This document shows, one piece after another, positions 1 through 11,095 of a stretch of 64,000 bases of DNA. The position numbers and the translations under genes were made by a program. Location of the stretch: the NCBI RefSeq assembly GCF_023509825.1, contig NZ_JAKQXY010000001.1:1-64000 (forward strand). The letters run 5' to 3'. Origin of the DNA: Spiroplasma attinicola. Lineage in GTDB: Bacteria > Bacillota_I > Bacilli_A > Mycoplasmatales > VBWQ01. Numbering within the stretch: position 1 is the stretch's first letter; every line of letters starts with the position of its first letter. The notes under the pieces are model-generated. The model did not search any database and was not told the DNA's origin. It worked only from the letters and a program-made list of their open reading frames with translations.

Positions 1-611
1 TAGAAGAAATTACTGGAACTAGCGCAATGATAAATGATAATACAGGGCGAACAGCATTAGAAGCATTTTTAAATGCTAACAATGAACAATATCCTGAGTT
101 AAAATCCAATGTTACAATTGGTTCATTCAATCCACCAAATTATGGTCGAGATGGTTCATTAGTAATTAATGGTACAAATAAATATACTGGAACTCTTACA
201 ATAACTATTAATGGTATAGTACCAACAGATCAAGATATAGTTGATGAAATTATAAATTCTGATATAACTTTTGATGCTGTAAAATCAGTTAATGAAACTT
301 TAGAACATTTTATTAGTTCAGTTCTTCATGGACAAGATAATCCAAGTAATCCAGATAACGATCCACTTTGATACATTAAGGGACAACTTAAAAAATATAT
401 ACGTTCTTATCCAATTTTAGAATTTGCTGATGTTAATAAATATGAATTCATTCAATTTTGTCTTAAAGATAGTAATCATACACCATTAACTGATGATTAT
501 CTTAATACTAACTCAAGAGCAGGTGAAACTATTATCTTTCAAATTAATTTCAATTATGGTGAAGTACAAAATCAATACATTGATTTTGCTCTATCGTTCA
601 AACAAGAATAA
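1..611 (+). CDS. Surface protein with KYTG-type repeats (5' end outside window)
   Basis: The reading frame is open from the left edge and ends with TAA at 609-611; the TGA at 369 is read as Trp. The visible ~200 residues contain a module with the pattern LKSNVTIGSF, then a Gly/Asn stretch, then KYTGTLTITING. The gene at 20134-21210 carries two modules with the same spacing (LESNIEISSF ... KYTGSISVII), so the two are paralogues of one repeat family. No catalytic motif is visible. The family is probably exported and exposed at the surface, as in the paralogue, which has an N-terminal membrane anchor; here the N-terminus is missing, so this is inference. A strong terminator follows 14 bases after the stop. 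Confidence 0.7.
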
Positions 612-625
612 TAAATTATTACTTA

Positions 626-656
626 AGCGGCATTTAAATCATGCCGCTATTTTTTT
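626..656 (+). terminator. Rho-independent terminator
   Basis: The arms AGCGGCAT (626-633) and ATGCCGCT (641-648) form a GC-rich 8-bp stem with a 7-nt loop, followed by a run of seven T. It ends the partial surface-protein gene and separates it from the lipoprotein promoter. Confidence 0.9.
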
Positions 657-677
657 AATTTAATTTTAAACAAGTTA

Positions 678-706
678 TTGTCTTGCCCCCCCCCTAATGA
701 TACAAT
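678..706 (+). promoter_or_regulatory. Promoter with C9 tract in the spacer
   Basis: A -10 box TACAAT (701-706) lies 17 bp after a weak -35 box TTGTCT (678-683). The spacer contains nine consecutive C (686-694), very unusual in such AT-rich DNA. The lipoprotein start codon at 765 is about 58 bases downstream. Homopolymer tracts between -35 and -10 boxes are a known phase-variation device in mollicute surface lipoproteins; here that role is inferred from layout only. Confidence 0.6.
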
Positions 707-764
707 GATTAAAAAACATTTTACCTAAATTGAAAAATACTTTTTTAATAGAAAGGGTGAGTCA

Positions 765-1565
765 ATGCAAAAATTATTGAAATTATTATTTACTTTATCA
801 ACCGCCACAATAATACCACTTTCAGTTACAGCTTGTAATCAGCAAAATTTAGATCATACTCTAAATATAATTCAAAATGGCAATACTAGCTATAATATTA
901 CAGACTTTCTAAAAAATGAATCAACTGAAGCAACAATTGAAACTAAAACTTTAACACAAGAACAATCTCAAGTGTTAGCAAAATCAATTGCTGAAAAAAT
1001 CTTCAATAATAATATTTCTTGATTTAATGAAAATACTCCAATTAATCAACAATGTTATGACTTTAAAATTACTAATGGTGAAAATAAATCAGGTACTGAT
1101 TTAACTTGAAAAGTTCAATCTGATACTCAAAGATTTCAAATTAACATTAGTTATTTAGTTGGCACTGCTAAACAAGATAAATCCTTTGAGGCAAAACAAA
1201 GAATCAAAACAGTTTTTTATATTAAAGTTGGCACTAGCGAAAGTGATAAAAAACTTAAGGAATGAATTAATAATTTTAATAACAAAAATTGAAATCAAAC
1301 AAATCCAATTGAAATTAATTTATCAAGTAAAAATATCACTAAACCAGTAAATAATATTGATTGATCAAATGTTAAGCAAGAAGTAATAACTGAAACTTAC
1401 CAAGCAATTAAAAAACAGCTAATCTGACCTGGCGCTTTAAATCCAAGCATTCAAATTCAAAATACTAATGACAAAATTAATAATGACTTATTGAAGTTAC
1501 AACTTATCGTCAATTTAGGTCAATCAAAAGCAAATACCGAAGATTTTTATATTAAATTTGTATAA
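765..1565 (+). CDS. Lipoprotein of unknown function
   Basis: The protein is 266 residues. It starts with a type II signal peptide: basic MQK, a hydrophobic stretch, then lipobox SVTAC with Cys24 as the expected lipidated residue. The start ATG has an AGAAAGGGTG ribosome site. Five in-frame TGA codons are read as Trp. The mature part is polar, rich in Asn, Lys, Thr and Ile, and has no motif I recognise; it would sit on the outer face of the membrane. It stands alone behind its own C-tract promoter, 45 bases ahead of the YitT gene. Homology to known adhesins was not established. Confidence 0.85.
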
Positions 1566-1610
1566 TTAAATAAGAAAACAAAAGTAAAATACTAAATTTT
1601 GAGGATAACA

Positions 1611-2852
1611 ATGAAGAAAACTGATGGCAAAAAAAAATCATCAACTAAAAAAAATGATAAAACTGCTAAAAAAGCAGCAAAATTACAAATAAAAGAAGCT
1701 AAAAAGCAAGCTAAACTAGCAAAAAAAACGAAAAAAGCACAAGAAAAGCGTGCCCGACATCGAAAAAAATCTTTATTGCTTGAAGCTTTTAATTTTAAAG
1801 ATTCAGATTTTAAAAAAGAATTTTATAGTTCATTTAAAAATTTTAGTTGAAAAGAAACAAGCAAAAATTTATGATGAATTTTAATTGGTTCTTTGTTAAC
1901 ATCAGTTTCATTTTACTATTTCATTAATCCTGCTAAATTATATACTAACGGTCTATCTGCTTTTGCCCAATTGATTACTAAAGTAATATTCTTAAAGTAT
2001 GAAACTGCTAACTCATCATATTTTGATGAAATGCGAGCTTTATATTACTACCCAATCTTTTTTGCTATGAACATTCCAATTATTATTTGAGGAATTTTTA
2101 AAGTGGGATGACGCTTTTCAATATACACAATTGTTTATATGGGACTAAATATTGGTTTATTATCTTTATTTTCGCTAACACCATATTTAAAAGATTATCA
2201 AATTTTTAGAAATCTTAATCTTGGAGATACTGATTTGAGTAAAACTTTTATCTTTGCTATTTTAGGTGGTTTAATTAATGGTGCTGGTTTAGGATTACTC
2301 TTTAAAAGTGGCGGTTCTAGTGGTGGTATGGACTTTATTAGTACTTATATTTCTATGAAAAGAAAATATTCAGTTGCTAATATTATTAAAAATACTAATA
2401 TCATTATTGTTGTTATTGCCGTGTTTCTTGATGGAACTGTCCTCCATAATAGAAACTTTATTGATAATTATTTTGGCGACCAGTTTTTCTTTGCGACAAT
2501 TGTTTACATTTATATTGGTTCTTTAGTAATGAATCGAGTTTATCCAAAATTCATGATGATGACTGTCTTTATTATTTCAACTGAAATTGAAGACATTCGA
2601 AAATACATTTATTCAAACAATTACCTACGAGGTGGTAATACTTGAAGTGTTAAAGGTTTATATTCAGGAAATGAATATAACATGATGATGACAACAATGT
2701 CATTACTAGAATATAACTTTTTTAAATGGAAAATTTCCAATATTGATCCAAAGTTATTCATGATTGCTATTCCAACTCGTAGTATGCAAGGTGGTAATGC
2801 CGGTAAACCACCACAAGAAAAACCAGTTGATGTTAAAAAAATCACTAGTTAA
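1611..2852 (+). CDS. YitT family membrane protein with Lys-rich N-terminal tail
   Basis: This 413-residue protein begins with about 55 residues made mostly of Lys and Ala, probably cytoplasmic, followed by several hydrophobic helices. The glycine-rich segment GGLINGAGLGLLFKSGGSSGG with FISTY is the hallmark of the YitT/DUF161 family (here given in parts: GGLINGAGLGL at about 220, SGGSSGG just after). The C-terminal part resembles the soluble domain of the family. The start ATG at 1611 follows GAGGA at 1601-1605; a TTG at 1599 is in frame but poorly placed. YitT proteins are integral membrane proteins of unknown transport role. The Lys-rich tail is longer than usual and may contact nucleic acid or the membrane (inference). 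Confidence 0.85.
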
Positions 2853-2944
2853 TAATCAAAATAACCATTGCTCTTATTATTAATTTATGGCATAATATTA
2901 TAGTATGTTTACTTTATTGGTAAATTATATAGGAGGAATTATTA

Positions 2945-3094
2945 ATGCGTGATGGTGTAACTTTACGTTGTGATCAATGTAAAGAAGAAAATTATATTGC
3001 AGATAGAAATAAGAAAAAACAATTAGAAAAATTAGCTACTAAAAAATATTGTGCTAGATGTAATTCTCATACTTTACATAAAGAAAAAAAATAA
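2945..3094 (+). CDS. rpmG: 50S ribosomal protein L33
   Basis: This is a 49-residue protein, the usual size for bL33. Two CxxC pairs (RCDQC near residue 9 and YCARC near 37) form the zinc-binding version of L33. The ending HTLHKEKK is typical. A strong AGGAGG site lies just before the ATG. L33 is a component of the large ribosomal subunit. The last coding bases also form one arm of the terminator that follows. Confidence 0.95.
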   Translation: MRDGVTLRCDQCKEENYIADRNKKKQLEKLATKKYCARCNSHTLHKEKK

Positions 3095-3115
3095 GTCAAA
3101 TTTATTTTTTTTCTT
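3081..3115 (+). terminator. Terminator overlapping the rpmG stop
   Basis: The 14-nt arm at 3081-3094, which includes the rpmG stop codon, is perfectly complementary to 3102-3115, leaving a 7-nt loop; T-rich sequence follows. The stem is purely A/T apart from one G-C pair, so stability is modest. Confidence 0.6.
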
Positions 3116-3163
3116 TTTTTATTATAGAATATTTATAAGAAACATTAGAAACAAGGTAAAATT

Positions 3164-4225
3164 ATGGATAAAATAAACAAAATTAAAGAAATTTTAATTA
3201 AAAATAAACTAGATGCAATTTTATTATATAGTTTTGAAAATCGTTTTTGATATAGTAATTTTATTTCATCTTTAGGATATCTAATAGTTACTAAAAATTT
3301 TGCTAAATTATTTGTTGATGGTCGTTATATTACTGAAGCAAAAATCGATGCCGAAAATGTCATTGTTGAAAACTTTACTAATATTTACCAATCGTTAGCC
3401 AATCTTTTTGAAGATACTAATATCAAAAAAGTTGGTTTTGAAGCAGATTTTGTTACTGTTGGCCAATTGCAAGAATGAGAAGAACAATTAGCAAAAACTA
3501 CTTTAGTACCATTGGATTTAAAAGAACTACGAATGATTAAAGATCAAGATGAAATTAATCGGATTAAAAAAGCTTGTGAAATTGGTGATTTAGCTTATCA
3601 AGATGTTTTAAAACATATTAAACCAGGAATGAAAGAAAAAGATATTGAAGCAATTATCTTAAATTCTTTTAACAAAAACGGAGCAACAAAACAATCATTT
3701 GATACAATTGTTGCTTCAGGAATTAGAAGTTCAATGCCACATGGTAAAGCAAGTGATAAAATTATTAATAACAATGAAATTATTACTTGTGACTTTGGAT
3801 GTATTTATCAAGGTTTTTGTTCCGATATGACAAGAACTTTTGCTTTAGGACAAATTGATAAAAAATTACTTGAAATTCATCAAATTGTTAAAGATGCTCA
3901 AATGAATGGCATTAAAGCTGTTAAACCAGGAATTAATATTAGTACAATTGATAACATTTGTCGTGATTATATTAGCAAAAAAGGTTATGGTGAATACTTC
4001 ACACATGGTACAGGTCATGGTTTAGGAATTGAAATTCATGAAGCACCATGAGTAACAAAAAACCAACCAACAATTTTAAAACCAGGTATGGTTATTACTG
4101 TTGAACCAGGAATTTATCTTCCTAATATTGGTGGTGTTAGAATTGAAGATGACATTTTAGTTACTGCAACTGGCTATGAAATTCTAACTAAATCACCACG
4201 AGAAGTTAATGTTTTAAAAAAATAA
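3164..4225 (+). CDS. pepP: Xaa-Pro aminopeptidase (M24 family)
   Basis: The 353-residue protein has a creatinase-like N-terminal domain and a pita-bread metallopeptidase domain. Metal ligands of family M24 are visible: D in TCDFGC, D in SDMTRTF, H in [15 protein letters not shown] in VEPGIYL and E in RIEDDI. It removes N-terminal residues before proline from peptides in the cytoplasm. It lies 13 bases ahead of efp, an arrangement common in low-GC Gram-positive relatives, and is probably cotranscribed with efp and nusB. pepQ (prolidase) is the alternative name; sequence alone does not separate the two. Confidence 0.9.
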
Positions 4226-4238
4226 ATTGAGGTAAATA

Positions 4239-4796
4239 ATGATTAATGTAAATGATTTAAGATCAGGAATGACATTTTTATATGAAAAAGAAATTTTTCT
4301 AGTACTTGAAGCAAATCACAGCAAGTCAGGTCGTGGACAAGCTCATGTTAAAGCTAAAGTGAGAAATTTAAACACAGGAACAATCAAAACAATTACTTTT
4401 ACAGGTGGTGATATTGTTTATCCTGCAATTATTGAAACAAGAAAAGCACAATATCTTTATCGTGATAATCAAGATTTCATCTTTATGGATGAAGAAACTT
4501 TTGATCAAATTATTATTCCTGAAAAAACTTTAGTATGAGAAAAAAACTTTTTACTTGAAGGTGAAAGTATTAAGTTAAAAGTATATGAAGAAAAAGTAAT
4601 TGGTATTGAGTTAAAAGCAAGTGTTATTTTAACAGTAACTTATACTGAACCAGGTGTTAAAGGTAATAGTGCTACAAATACAACAAAACCAGCAACATTA
4701 GAAACAGGTTATACAGCACAAGTACCATTATTTATTAACAATAATGATAAAATCATTATTAATACTATTGATGGCACTTATAAATCACGTGCCTAA
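4239..4796 (+). CDS. efp: Elongation factor P
   Basis: The protein is 185 residues, the normal length for EF-P, with the KOW-like first domain and two OB-type domains. It enters the ribosomal E site and rescues ribosomes stalled on proline stretches. The tip of domain I, which usually reads KPGKG, reads K29-S-G-R32-G here: the modified Lys is replaced by Arg and the preceding Pro by Ser. No EarP-type rhamnosyltransferase is present nearby. A GAGG site lies before ATG 4239. The gene is between pepP and nusB in one operon. Confidence 0.95.
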
Positions 4797-4813
4797 AACT
4801 AAAGGATTAAAAT

Positions 4814-5221
4814 ATGGAAAAAACTAAACAAAATGTGTCACAACATCAAAAAAGAATTATCATTATCGAAATCCTTTATCAATATTTTTTAGAGCAAAAT
4901 AATCAAAAAGATTTTGAAAAATTTTTAGCCACAATTGCAAGTGAAGAAAATCAAAGTCAAATTACCGTAGTAAAAGATATTATTTGATATCAATCAGATT
5001 TAATTAAAGAAATTGAAAAATATTTGAAAACTAATTGAACTTTTAATAGTTTAAAACCAACCGAAAGAGCAATTCTAATTTTAGCAGCATATGAAATTCT
5101 TTATACTAAAACTGATAAAGCAATTATTATTAATGAAGCGATTATTCTTGCTAAACAATATTGTGATAAAAATGTTTATAAATATATTAATGGTGTATTA
5201 GACAAAATTAATAAATCATAA
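4814..5221 (+). CDS. nusB: Transcription antitermination factor NusB
   Basis: This 135-residue all-alpha protein has the NusB signature in its C-terminal half: RAILILAAYEILY, then KAIIINEAIILAKQYCD and FINGVLD-like YINGVLDKI. NusB binds the boxA RNA with S10 and stops premature termination of rRNA transcription. It follows efp by 17 bases with an AAAGGA site. Confidence 0.93.
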
Positions 5222-5266
5222 AAATTATTAATTTTTATTATAATATTATTAAAAACCGGAGAAATT

Positions 5267-6013
5267 ATGATTCCTGAGCGACGACTACTTAATTCATTAA
5301 TAAATCTTCATACCAATAAAGAAATAAAACACGCAATTAAAAATGCAAGTAAATCAATTGATTATAAAAAGAAAAAGAAACTTTATAGTTTTACTTCTAA
5401 CCTTAATGAAACTAGTGTTTTTTACCATTTTATTAGTCTCGATGGGTATTTAAATGATTATCAATTAGATGGTTATTATGCAAATATTATTGATTTTATT
5501 TTTTTTCTTGCTGGGTTTATGCCAATTTTTGAATATCAAAAATTATCTTATAAAAAATATGATGAAATTCAAAAAACTTTACAAACTCATGCTTTATTAA
5601 ATTCTGATATTAATAAGTGATACCAAGAAAGTCAAATTAAAGATGCAAATAACCTTAATTCTGATTTAGATTTTTTATTAAAAAATGATAAAATTGCTCA
5701 AACAACTAAAACTAGGCTACTTGCTTTAACTCACATTAGTGGCAGATTATTTGAAACCTTAAAAAATCCTGATTATCAATTAGGCTATTATTTTATGTTA
5801 TTTTATTTAATTACTTTAGAAACAAAACAAACCTTAATTCGTAAATCAGATACTAATTGAAATCTAAAGTTTTACTTTTCACCCGAAGATTTTTTCACTT
5901 ATAAATTAATGATTATTGAAAAATTTAGTCAAATTTTAATGAATAATAAAGGGAAGAATTTCAACTTATATTTAAGAGTTATTAATACTTTTATTAATAA
6001 AAATTCCGATTAA
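5267..6013 (+). CDS. Hypothetical protein
   Basis: The 248-residue protein starts at ATG 5267 with a CGGAGAA site and ends at TAA 6011-6013. It is rich in Leu, Phe, Tyr, Asn and Lys and has a moderately hydrophobic central region (FIFFLAGFMPIF), but no clear membrane segment or signal peptide. I recognise no domain. It follows nusB by 45 bases and is closed by its own terminator, so it probably ends the pepP-efp-nusB transcript. Its three TGA-Trp codons and base use match neighbouring genes, so it looks resident. Confidence 0.7.
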
Positions 6014-6047
6014 TTATTACTAGTTTAAATGGTAATAATTTTTTTAT
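6012..6047 (+). terminator. Rho-independent terminator
   Basis: Arms AATTATTAC (6012-6020) and GTAATAATT (6032-6040) are perfect complements, followed by a T-run. It overlaps the stop codon of the hypothetical gene. Confidence 0.75.
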
Positions 6048-6133
6048 TAATAAGTACTTTTAAAAAGCAAAACAAAAAAACTAGTATAATAATTTAAAAG
6101 CAAATGAATATTAAGAAATGGAGTAATAACAAT

Positions 6134-7003
6134 ATGGAACAATATTTAGAATTATGTCGTTATGTTTTAAAAAATGGTCAAAAAAAACAAGATCGTACTA
6201 ATACAGGAACAATTTCTTCATTTGGTTATCAAATGCGTTTTGATTTAAATCAAGGCTTTCCATTATTAACAACAAAAAAAATCCATTGACCAGCAATTAT
6301 TCATGAATTATTATGATTTATTTCTGGCGATACTAACATTGAATATCTAGTAAAAAATAAAGTTTACATTTGAAGTGCTTGACCTTATAAAAAATATACA
6401 AAAATAAAGTCTTATCATCAAGAAACTTTAAAAGAATTTAATTATCGCATTAGTAATGATCATGAATTTGCTTTAAAATATGGTGATTTAGGTCCTGTTT
6501 ATGGCAAACAATGAAGAAATTTTAATGGCATTGATCAATTACAAGAATTAATGACTAATTTAAAAACAAACCCCTTTTCTCGTAGACATATTTTATCAGC
6601 CTGAAATCCACAAGAAATTAATAATATGGCATTACCACCTTGTCATACTTTAATTCAATTTTATGTTAGTGAAAATAAAAAATTATCTTGTCAACTTTAT
6701 CAAAGAAGTGGCGACATATTCTTAGGTGTACCATTTAATATTGCTTCTTATGCTTTGTTAACAATGATGATTGCCCAAGTTCTTGGTTATCAAGTAGGAG
6801 AATTTGTCCATACTTTAGGAGATGCTCATATTTATTTAAATCATTTAGAACAAATTAATACCCAATTAACAAGAAAACCAAAACCATTACCAAAAATTAT
6901 TATTAATCCTAAAATTAAAAATCTTTTTGATTTTAAGTTTGAAGATTTTGAAATTGTTGACTATTATCCTGATGAAACAATTAAAGCACCTGTAGCAGTT
7001 TAG
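6134..7003 (+). CDS. thyA: Thymidylate synthase
   Basis: The 289-residue enzyme methylates dUMP to dTMP with methylenetetrahydrofolate. The catalytic Cys is in [13 protein letters not shown], the phosphate-binding Arg pair in [13 protein letters not shown], and the dUMP-contact stretch in [20 protein letters not shown]. The ATG at 6134 is chosen because GGAG lies ten bases upstream; an ATG at 6104 in the same frame would add a non-conserved extension. It is followed after 13 bases by folA, which regenerates the folate used here. Confidence 0.96.
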
Positions 7004-7016
7004 AGTGGTAAAAGAA

Positions 7017-7508
7017 ATGATTTACTTACTTTGAGCAATGACTAAATCAGGAATTATTGCTAATAATGATAAAATGCCGTGAAATATTAAAAGTGAAATG
7101 CACTATTTTCAAACTTTAACAATTAATAAAACCGTATTGATGGGTTCAAAAACTTTTTTGAGTATTGGAAAACCATTAAAAAATCGTTATAATATTATTA
7201 TTACTTCTGAACCAGACAAATACCAAAAATTTGCTAATCAAAATTGTATCATTAGTAATAATTTATCTGAAATTATTAAAAAATATCATAAAAATCCCAA
7301 AAATGAATTATGAGTAATTGGTGGAGCTAAAATTTACCAGCAAACTTTCAAAGATGCCGATTTTTTATATGTTTCTATTATTAAAGAACAGCAAGAAAAA
7401 TTTCTGGGAAATTTAAAATTTCCGATTCTTGACTTTTCAAAATTTAAAGAAATTAAAAAAACTGATTATCCAGAATTCATTGCTTATATTTATCAACGAA
7501 AGGAATAA
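7017..7508 (+). CDS. folA: Dihydrofolate reductase
   Basis: The 163-residue protein is normal length for bacterial DHFR. Recognisable blocks are IIANNDKMPWNIKSEM (substrate loop), VLMGSKTFLSIGKPLKNR (NADPH site) and the WVIGGAKIYQQ segment. It reduces dihydrofolate made by ThyA to tetrahydrofolate with NADPH. The start is ATG 7017, preceded by a weak GGTAAAAG site. Its place in the thyA-folA-plsC transcript fits a coupled dTMP cycle. Confidence 0.95.
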
Positions 7509-7520
7509 AGGATTTTAAGT

Positions 7521-8264
7521 ATGAATTGATGAAAAGTATTATTAACATGACCTTATTTATTATTAATTTATTTAAAAATGGGTTCAATGACAAAGAAAGT
7601 CTTAAAAGATCCAACAATTGTTCCTGAATCAAAACGATATGTTTGATTAAAAAAGAAAACAAAATATATTCGTTGACTTTATAATGTTAAAATTGTTAGT
7701 CATGATATTGAAAATTGACCAAAACATAAAGGTTGTGTTCTAGTAGCTAATCATCAATCTAATTTTGATTTTATAATTTTATTATCATTAAATGATTACA
7801 GTCAGTTTGCTCCTTTAGGTTTCATTGCAAAAGAAGAATTAAAACAAAATCACATTGCTAGAAGATTCATTTTCTTAATTGATGTTCTATTTATTGATCG
7901 TAAAGACCCGCGAAATGCGCTTGAAGTTTTTAAAGAAGCAAAAGAATTAATTCGTAACCCTGGAAGAACAATGGTAATTTTCCCAGAAGGAACAAGAAGT
8001 CACGCTCAAACAATGCAAGAATTTAAGCCAGGTGCTTTAAAATTAGCATATCAAGCATATGTGCCAATCTTGCCCGTTTCAATTATTAACTCTTATCAAA
8101 TTTTTGACAAAAAATTTAAAGGAAGAAAAACAATTCATGTTGTTTTTCATAAACCTTTAGAACCACAACAATTTATGCAAATTGCTTCAGTTAATTTAGC
8201 AAAGCAAATTCAGTCAAAAATCACGCAAGGGATTGAAAAATGAGATAATAATAAAGAAAACTAA
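7521..8264 (+). CDS. plsC: 1-acyl-sn-glycerol-3-phosphate acyltransferase
   Basis: The 247-residue protein carries the acyltransferase motifs NHQSNFD (H-x4-D, catalytic), FIDRKDPRN, FPEGTRS and a Pro-containing block near VPILPVSI. The N-terminal hydrophobic stretch WKVLLTWPYLLLIYL probably anchors it to the inner face of the membrane. It adds the second acyl chain to lysophosphatidic acid, giving phosphatidic acid for phospholipid synthesis. It starts 12 bases after folA. Confidence 0.92.
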
Positions 8265-8280
8265 AATCCAAGGAAAAAAT

Positions 8281-9450
8281 ATGCCAACAAAGCAGAAATC
8301 ACAATCAAAAAAACATGATTTAACTACTAAAAAAAAGACAAGTAAATTAGTCCTTGCTGGTGGCTTAGGAGTAAGTTCAGCTGTCTTTTACTCGTTAGCA
8401 CCTTTATTCATTTTTTTCTTTGATGATAATCCGTTAGTAATTCTTTATCCAATCTTTATTGCCACAATTCAAGAATTAATGTCTTTTATTGTTGTATCAG
8501 TTAGAAATGGTTTTGAAAAATGAAAAGCAATTCAAAAACAGGAAATTATCTGATTAAATTTTACTTTAATTGCACCTTTTTTTTATGCCCTTTTCGTTGG
8601 AATTTCATTAAGTATTGCTGATATTTTTAATAAATTAAAAAACCTCCAAGTATGAATTGTTGCTTTAGTTGGAGTTCTTGCTGGTCCATTTACAATGGCA
8701 TTATTAATGATTACCTCACTATTCTTAAATGATGGAACAATTGGGAATATTATTTTAAATACTGCTCCAATTTATTGTATGATTTTAAGTCACTTTATTT
8801 TAAAACAAAAAATCAATCATGTTGGTTTAGTTTCTTTGATTATTACAACATTATTTACGTTTGGAATGCTAATAAATTATTTCTTTATTGCACCAAATAT
8901 TACTTGAAAATCAATTGTTGGTGTTTGTCTTGCTTTTGTTGGCGCCTTTATTTATGCTTTTGAAAGTTTAATTAGTGATTACTTTCTCCATAGTAATAAA
9001 ATAAAACTAACAAACTATGAAATTGTCAGTGTTAAATCATTTATTAGCTTCTGAGCAATGTTAATTATTGCTTTACCAATCGCAACTGTTATTGATCAAC
9101 AACCATGATATAGTGGCTGAGCAATGTTTAAAACGACTTTTGATTCTTATCATTGACTAGCATTATTAATTTATGCTTCAGGGATTATTATGGGATTAGG
9201 GCGATTAATTTACTTTAGAACCATTCAATTATCATCAGGTACTTATGCTCTAGCAACACAATTAACAATGCTAATTTGAACACCAGTATTACAAATTCTT
9301 GGTAACTTATTAATTCCAAGAATTAATACTGCTGATTTACCTTGATTTTATTGATTATGGACTGCTTTAATCTTAATCGGCTTAGTTTTAATGACATTCA
9401 ATGAAGAAATTAATGCTTGATTTAGCAAACGAAAGAAACCAAAAAAGTAA
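8281..9450 (+). CDS. EamA-like (DMT superfamily) membrane transporter
   Basis: The 389-residue protein has a Lys-rich 20-residue N-terminus and then about ten hydrophobic helices in two halves, which fits the drug/metabolite transporter fold. Typical features are GTYALATQLTMLIWTPVLQ late in the protein and GPFTMALLMITSLFLNDG in the middle. The start ATG 8281 follows AAGGA; an upstream in-frame ATG would overlap plsC. The substrate is unknown. A strong terminator follows. Confidence 0.75.
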
Positions 9451-9460
9451 AAACATCATA

Positions 9461-9489
9461 AAAAAACTAGTTATTGAACTAGTTTTTTT
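9461..9489. terminator. Bidirectional terminator
   Basis: AAAAAACTAGT and ACTAGTTTTTT flank a 6-nt loop and form an 11-bp stem. The A-run on one side and T-run on the other give U-tracts on both strands, ending the + strand transporter gene and the - strand glpK. Confidence 0.88.
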
Positions 9490-9490
9490 A

Positions 9491-11056
9491 TTATTCAATT
9501 GCTGTTGTTCAATTTCTTGTTCGCTTTACTGCTTCTTGTCAGCCTTTATAAAGAATTTTAGCTTTTGCTGCTTCCATAATTGGATGATATTCTTTTTCCA
9601 ATTGATAAATCTTCTTAATTTCATCAAGATTTTTTCAAAAGCCAATTGCAAGACCAGCAAGATAAGCTGCACCCATTGCTGTAGTTTCAATATTTTTTGG
9701 TTTAATTAAACTTGTATTACTAATATCACTTTGAAATTGCATCACATAACTATTATTACTTGCTCCGCCATCAACTTTCATTCTAATTTTAAAGTTCTTT
9801 TTCACTAATTTTTTAATATCTTCTTTCATAACTCGAATAATATCATAAGTTTGATAAGCTAAAGATTCCAATGTTGCTTTTACAATATGTTCTCGTTTCG
9901 TTGCTCGTTCTAAACCAAAGATTGCTCCTCTGGCTGTTGAGTCTCAGTAAGGAGCACCTAAACCAACAAAAGCAGGAACAAAATAAACTCGTTGTTGATC
10001 ATGTGGATCAATAATATCAGCATATCAAAGACTTTCATCAGAACGATATAACATTCGTCATGAATCTCGTAAAAATTGAATTGCTGCCCCAGCAATAAAA
10101 ACTGAACCTTCAATAGCATAAACTGGTGCTTGATTTTCTAATTGATAAGCAACTGTTGTTAGTAAATTATTATCTGATAATATTGGTTTTTTACCAATAT
10201 TCATCATAATAAAACAACCTGTACCATAAGTCGTTTTAATTTCACCAGGAGTTAAACATAATTGACCAAATAAAGCGGCATGTTGATCACCAATTGCTGA
10301 ACAAATTGGAATACTAGTTCCATCATTTTTAAATAACATTCCAGGATAAGTTTTTCCAATCAATCCCGAACTTGGAACTACTTTTGGCAAAATAGTTTCT
10401 GGAATTTCAAATAATGTTAATAATTCTTGATCTCATGAATTAGTATTAATATTAAATAACATTGTTCTTGAAGCATTAGTAATATCAATCACATGAACAG
10501 CTTCTTCAGTATTAATTCCTGCAGTCATTTTATAAATTAATCATGAATCAATTGTTCCAAAAGCTAATTTACCTTCTTGTGCTAATTGTTTTGCTTCGGG
10601 AACATTATCTAAAATTCATTTAATTTTAGTTGCCGAAAAATAAGCATCAAGTAATAAACCAGTTTTTTTACGAATTTTTTCTTTTCAACCTTTTTTAATT
10701 AAACTTTCACAATATTGTGCTGTGCGTCGATCTTGTCAAACAATAGCATTATAAACTGGTAATCCTGTTTCACGATTTCAAACTACCGTTGTTTCTCTTT
10801 GATTAGTAATACCAATTGCCGTAATTTGATTAGAATTAATCTTACTTTTATTCAAAGCTTGAATCATTGTTGTTAGTTGACTATTTCAAATTTCAATTGG
10901 ATCGTGCTCCACTCAACCTGATTGACCTTGGGGATATTGTTGCAAAATTTCAATCTTATTAAGACCTTTAATTGCGCCTTTTTTATCAATAATTAAAGTG
11001 CGACAACTTGATGTTCCTTCATCTAAAGCCATAATATATTTTTCAGTATCAGCCAT
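9491..11056 (-). CDS. glpK: Glycerol kinase
   Basis: The 521-residue protein is an ATP-dependent FGGY kinase. Visible blocks are the N-terminal [13 protein letters not shown] phosphate loop, [48 protein letters not shown] and [19 protein letters not shown]. It phosphorylates glycerol brought in by GlpF to glycerol-3-phosphate. It is the last gene of glpO-glpF-glpK, 39 bases after glpF, with an AGGAGA site. It is about 20 residues longer than usual, ending with a short polar tail. Phosphate from the PTS often regulates GlpK; no such site was identified here. Confidence 0.96.
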
Positions 11057-11095
11057 ATTTTATTTCTCCTAGTTTTTTAAATTCTAATTTTTTAA

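Noticed and set aside
9401-9709. A + strand frame of ~100 codons rich in Cys and Phe
   Set aside because: It lies antisense to the end of glpK and crosses the terminator; composition is not protein-like.
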